16,499 nt of DNA, from the NCBI GenBank assembly GCA_012841255.1, contig DUUZ01000019.1:1-16499 (forward strand). Reading direction: 5' to 3'. Source of the stretch: Clostridiaceae bacterium (GTDB taxonomy: Bacteria > Bacillota > Clostridia > Saccharofermentanales > DTU023). The translations under genes were made by a program, and so were the position numbers. The notes below the pieces were generated by a model that made no database searches, was not told where the DNA came from, and was given only the letters and a program-made list of their open reading frames with translations. Shown here one piece after another: positions 13,249 through 16,499 of the stretch. Position 1 is the first letter of the stretch. Every line of letters begins with the position of its first letter.

Positions 13249-14070
13249 ATGGTGAATCAACGACGATATGCCCTTATGGCGGAGTTTGACGGGACTGCTT
13301 TTTCAGGATGGCAGCGGCAGAAGAACGCTCCTTCTGTTCAGGCCTGTCTGGAAGATGCCTGGCAATCCCTGACCGGCGAGACGATCTCCCTTCAGGGAGG
13401 GAGCAGGACCGATGCCGGTGTCTCGGCGCTGCGCCATGTGTCATCCTTTTTATCCGCTTCTTCCATCCCCTGTGAAAAAATGGCCATAGCCTGGAATACC
13501 AAGCTGCCGCCTGCCCTGTCCGCCCTGCAGGTCCGGGAGGTGGGGAAGGCCTTTCATCCCCGCTATGATGCCCTGGGGAAAAGCTACCGCTACAGCCTGG
13601 CCCGGGGGCCTGCCCGACCGGCCATCCTGCGCAACCAGCAGGCCTATGTTCCCGGCCCCCTGGATCTTCTTCTCATGCAGGAAGCCGCTGAAAAATTGTT
13701 GGGTGAGCACGACTTCACCGCCTTCATGGATCAGGGATCCCCGACCAGAAGGCCCATCCGGACCCTCCATGAGCTTGACATCAGGGAAGAGGAGGACCGG
13801 ATCCTGGTGACAGTTACCGGAGACGGCTTCCTTTATCACATGGTCAGGATCCTCCTGGGGACCCTGGTTCTGGCAGGCCAGGGGAAACTTGCCCCCCGGA
13901 AGATCGCCGGAATCATAAAAAGCGGTGACCGGACTTTGGCCGGACCCACCATGGCGCCTCAAGGCCTCCTTCTGGAGCGCCTCTATTTCGCGGACACCCT
14001 CTTCGGCCGGGACGCCTGGCCTTATCCGGATCCGCGGCGTGAAGAAAAGAAAGAACACCTGTATCCGTAA
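13249..14070 (+). CDS. truA: tRNA pseudouridine(38-40) synthase TruA
   Basis: TruA converts uridines 38-40 of the tRNA anticodon stem-loop to pseudouridine. The product has 273 residues. The catalytic Asp is D55 in GGSRTDAGVSALRH. Other family features are AEFDGTAFSGWQRQ near the N-terminus, AFHPRYDALGKSYRY, and the late GDGFLYHMVRILLGTLVLAG. A charged tail of about 25 residues (ending EEKKEHLYP) extends past the usual end of the fold. The gene starts nine bases after ecfT without an evident binding site, so coupling is likely. The ecfA-ecfT-truA order is standard in Firmicutes. Confidence 0.96.
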   Translation: MVNQRRYALMAEFDGTAFSGWQRQKNAPSVQACLEDAWQSLTGETISLQGGSRTDAGVSALRHVSSFLSASSIPCEKMAIAWNTKLPPALSALQVREVGKAFHPRYDALGKSYRYSLARGPARPAILRNQQAYVPGPLDLLLMQEAAEKLLGEHDFTAFMDQGSPTRRPIRTLHELDIREEEDRILVTVTGDGFLYHMVRILLGTLVLAGQGKLAPRKIAGIIKSGDRTLAGPTMAPQGLLLERLYFADTLFGRDAWPYPDPRREEKKEHLYP

Positions 14071-14112
14071 TTTCGGATGCGAAGATCAAGATTGCAGGCA
14101 AAGGAGCACTCT

Positions 14113-15576
14113 ATGGCCAACGGCTGGGATCAGGACATCAACTTATCGATGCTGACAGATTTTTATGAGATCACCATGTCCAATGCTTATTTCAAGCAGG
14201 GGATGAAGGATACGGTGGCGGTTTTCGACATGTTCTTCCGGGATATCCCGGAGCGGGGCGGTTTTGCCGTCATGGCAGGGGTGGAGCAGCTGGTGGAGTA
14301 TCTGTCCGGCATCCATTTCCGGGACCAGGACATCGCCTATCTGGAAAAACTCAACCATTTCGATCCGGCCTTCCTGGACTATCTGCGCCATTTCAAGTTT
14401 GAGTGCGATGTCTGGGCCGTGCCCGAAGGGATGCCCATCTTCCCCGGCGAACCCATCGTCAAGGTCAAAGGACCCATTATCCAGGCCCAGATGGTGGAGA
14501 CCATGATCCTGCTTACCATCAACCATCAGAGCCTGATTGCGACCAAGTCCTCCCGCATTGTCCGGGCGGCGGAAGGCCGCAAAATCCTGGAGTTCGGAGC
14601 CCGCCGGGCCCAGGGATCCGACGCCTCCATCCTGGGTGCCCGGGCCGCCTATATCGCCGGTGTGGCCGGGACCTCCTGCACGGTGGCCGGGGAACTTTTT
14701 GACATCCCGGTCATGGGGACCATGGCCCACAGCTGGGTTCAGGCCTTCAACACGGAATATGAGGCCTTCGCCGCCTATGCCCGGGTCTTCCCCGACGACT
14801 GCTATCTGCTGGTGGACACCTACAATACGCTCCGCTGCGGGGTGCCCAATGCCATCCGGGTCAGCCGGGAGATCCTGGAGCCCATGGGCAAGCGTTTGAA
14901 GGGCATCCGGATCGACTCCGGGGATCTGGCCTACTTCTCCATCCGGGCCCGGGAAATGCTGGATGCGGCCGGACTCACGGATGCCGAGATCACCGTCAGC
15001 AGCGCCGTGGACGAATACCTGATCCGGGATCTGCTCCACCAGGGGGCGAAGATTGACGCCTTCGGCGTCGGTGAGCGCCTGATCACCTCCCGGGCCGAGC
15101 CGGTCTTCAGCGGGGTCTACAAGCTGGCAGCCGTTGAACATGAAGGAGTCTCCGAGCCCCGGATGAAGCTTTCGGACAATCCGGAAAAAGTAACCAACCC
15201 GGGTGAAAAGTCCGTTTACCGCCTCTACAACAGGAAAACAGGGAAGGTGGAGGCCGACCTGATCACCCTGGCCCATGAAGTCATCGATGACCGCAAGCCC
15301 CTGGAAATCTTTGATCCCTATCACACCTGGAAGCGGAAGACCCTGACAGATTTTGATGCTCTCCCGCTCCTGCAGCCCCTCTTCAAAAAGGGGGTGTCCT
15401 GTTATGAAAAACGATCCATCGAAGAGATCCGGACATTCTGCCAAAAGCAGCTGGACACCCTGTGGGATTCCCTCTTGCGCTTTGAGAATCCTCAGGAATA
15501 TTATGTCGACCTCTCCGATGAACTCTGGGCCCTGAAGGACGATTTCCTCCACGGCGGCTCCTGCGGACAGGAGTAG
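14113..15576 (+). CDS. pncB: Nicotinate phosphoribosyltransferase
   Basis: This enzyme converts nicotinate and PRPP to nicotinate mononucleotide, the salvage entry to NAD. I chose ATG 14113 because AAGGAG at 14101-14106 precedes it. ATG 14077 is in frame but has no site and adds 12 atypical residues. The product has 487 residues. Family features are LTDFYEITMSNAYF near the start, EFGARRAQGSDASILGARAA at 160-179, the GTMAHSW segment with H206 (the His phosphorylated in this family), the phosphoribosyl-binding IRIDSGDLAYFS, and FGVGERLITS. Length and motifs fit the longer Gram-positive type. It is probably co-transcribed with the PHP gene that starts four bases later. Confidence 0.93.
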   Translation: MANGWDQDINLSMLTDFYEITMSNAYFKQGMKDTVAVFDMFFRDIPERGGFAVMAGVEQLVEYLSGIHFRDQDIAYLEKLNHFDPAFLDYLRHFKFECDVWAVPEGMPIFPGEPIVKVKGPIIQAQMVETMILLTINHQSLIATKSSRIVRAAEGRKILEFGARRAQGSDASILGARAAYIAGVAGTSCTVAGELFDIPVMGTMAHSWVQAFNTEYEAFAAYARVFPDDCYLLVDTYNTLRCGVPNAIRVSREILEPMGKRLKGIRIDSGDLAYFSIRAREMLDAAGLTDAEITVSSAVDEYLIRDLLHQGAKIDAFGVGERLITSRAEPVFSGVYKLAAVEHEGVSEPRMKLSDNPEKVTNPGEKSVYRLYNRKTGKVEADLITLAHEVIDDRKPLEIFDPYHTWKRKTLTDFDALPLLQPLFKKGVSCYEKRSIEEIRTFCQKQLDTLWDSLLRFENPQEYYVDLSDELWALKDDFLHGGSCGQE

Positions 15577-15580
15577 GCCT

Positions 15581-16456
15581 GTGATTCACCTGGTCGATGC
15601 GCATAACCATCTGGGCGACTGGTCGCCGGATGCCAGCCAGTCCTATGAGACCCTGATGGCCAGGGCCCGTGAACGGGGCATCCTGGGCGTCGGCATCTCC
15701 GACCACTACGACCCCAACTGTGAAATGGCGGATGGCTCGGCCTGGACCTTCGATCCCAAGGCCTATATGGATACTTTTTATCCCCGGAGGCGGATGCCTT
15801 CCGGGAGAAAAGAAGGGGATCCGCCGGGTTTCCTGCTGGGAATTGAGCTGGGCTGGATGCCGGAAACCGGGGCTGTTCTCCACGATGTCGTCCGGGATCA
15901 TCCCTTCGATTTTTCCATCGTTTCCATCCACTACTTCAAGAACCTGGATCCCTTCACCCATGCTGACGAGATCTACACCTCTTCCCTTCACAAGGTCTAC
16001 ACCGGCGTCATCCAGGCCATTGCGGATTCAGCCGAGGACATGGCCGAGGCTAATATCGTGGGTCATTTTGACTTCTTCTCCCGCTATGCGCCCGAGCGTG
16101 ATTCCAAGATGCACTACAGCCATGCACCCGAGGCCTTTGACCGCCTCTTCCGGATCATGGTGAAAAACGGCCAGGCCCTGGAGATCAATGTAGGGACGGT
16201 CAACTCCCTGATGAAGCGCAAGGGCTACTCCCTGAAAGAGGCCATGCCGGATGCCGCCATCCTCAACCGTTTCCGGGAGCTGGGCGGACGGTCCTTCACC
16301 ATCTGCTCCGATGCCCACCACGAGGACCAGAACGGCTTGCACATGAAGGAGACCATGGATTACCTGAAGATTCTGGGCATCGATTCCTTTGTCTGGTTTG
16401 AGGCAGGGGAGGAGAAGAAAATTGAAAAGAGGGGTCCCGCCTTCCGGGACGAATAG
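15581..16456 (+). CDS. PHP-family phosphohydrolase, histidinol-phosphatase-like
   Basis: The start is GTG 15581, seven bases after AGGAG inside the end of pncB. The product has 291 residues and is a single PHP domain. Metal ligands appear complete: H8 and H10 (DAHNH), D41 and H42 (GISDHYD), E89 (GIELGWMP), H117 (VSIHYF), H162 (VGHFDFFSRY), and D244 and H246 (CSDAHH). This set and the length fit the HisK-type histidinol-phosphatase group, which dephosphorylates histidinol phosphate in histidine synthesis. However, no his genes are nearby and many family members act on other phosphate esters, so the substrate is uncertain. A link to pncB is suggested only by adjacency. Confidence 0.85.
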   Translation: MIHLVDAHNHLGDWSPDASQSYETLMARARERGILGVGISDHYDPNCEMADGSAWTFDPKAYMDTFYPRRRMPSGRKEGDPPGFLLGIELGWMPETGAVLHDVVRDHPFDFSIVSIHYFKNLDPFTHADEIYTSSLHKVYTGVIQAIADSAEDMAEANIVGHFDFFSRYAPERDSKMHYSHAPEAFDRLFRIMVKNGQALEINVGTVNSLMKRKGYSLKEAMPDAAILNRFRELGGRSFTICSDAHHEDQNGLHMKETMDYLKILGIDSFVWFEAGEEKKIEKRGPAFRDE

Positions 16457-16499
16457 CTCTGTTTACAAGAATAAAAAAGAGGCCCGCAGACCGGATGAC
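16457..16499 (+). other. 3' flank, possible left half of a terminator cut by the window edge
   Basis: After the PHP stop codon comes an A-run (16473-16478) followed by GAGGCCCGCAGA (16479-16490). This is how the left arm of a bidirectional intrinsic terminator often looks. The matching right arm would lie beyond the window, so it cannot be confirmed. Confidence 0.25.

Noticed and set aside
14077..14112. Upstream ATG start for pncB
   Set aside because: No binding site; the segment itself contains the AAGGAG that serves ATG 14113.
14143..15552. Long open frame on the minus strand (about 469 codons) opposite pncB
   Set aside because: It is the antisense shadow of a clear pncB gene. High GC at third codon positions removes stops on the opposite strand, and the antisense product shows no recognisable family.
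1..16499. Search for mobile elements, CRISPR arrays, phage or defence genes, tRNA or rRNA
   Set aside because: All genes are housekeeping and co-oriented, gaps are at most about 100 bases, and no long repeats or RNA gene signatures were seen.

Overview
The window is a GC-rich stretch of bacterial chromosome in which every gene lies on the + strand. It covers the distal S10-spc-alpha ribosomal protein cluster and the genes that follow it. Several features point to a Gram-positive bacterium of the Clostridia type (Bacillota/Firmicutes): a short type Z S14 with two CxxC pairs, an L30, a zinc-type adenylate kinase, the order secY-adk-map-KOW protein-infA-rpmJ-rpsM-rpsK-rpsD-rpoA-rplQ, and an energy-coupling-factor (ECF) module plus truA directly after rplQ. 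An enlarged L17 also fits Clostridia. I cannot name a genus.

Layout. Positions 1-5298 carry rplN (5' truncated by the window edge), rplX, rplE, rpsN, rpsH, rplF, rplR, rpsE, rpmD, rplO and secY. Gaps are very short and most genes have strong GGAGG-type ribosome binding sites. Positions 5303-7352 carry adk, map, a small KOW-like protein and infA. Positions 7353-7611 hold rpmJ flanked by two short AT-rich gaps. The first gap contains a good sigma-A-type promoter candidate (TTGATT-N17-TAGAAT). Positions 7612-10555 carry rpsM, rpsK, rpsD, rpoA and rplQ, closed by a hairpin terminator at about 10585-10628. Positions 10656-14070 carry a fused EcfA1-EcfA2 ATPase, EcfT and truA. Positions 14113-16456 carry a nicotinate phosphoribosyltransferase and a PHP-family phosphohydrolase. 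The last 43 bases may hold the start of another terminator. No intergenic gap exceeds about 100 bases.

The first 10.5 kb builds ribosome parts, the Sec channel (SecY), initiation factor IF1, the RNA polymerase alpha subunit and housekeeping enzymes for nucleotide balance (Adk) and N-terminal Met removal (Map). The ECF genes encode the energising part of a vitamin/micronutrient transporter; no substrate-binding S component is in the window. TruA makes tRNA pseudouridines, and PncB salvages nicotinate to NAD.

I found no mobile element, CRISPR array, tRNA, rRNA, phage gene, defence system or clearly new system. The points worth a second look are local: the internal promoter and leader at rpmJ, the L17 insertion, the Arg/Asp-rich S5 N-terminus, a tryptophan in the Adk P-loop region, an altered DNA-contact motif in the RpoA C-terminal domain, the single-chain EcfA1-A2 fusion, and pncB following truA where rplM-rpsI is often found.
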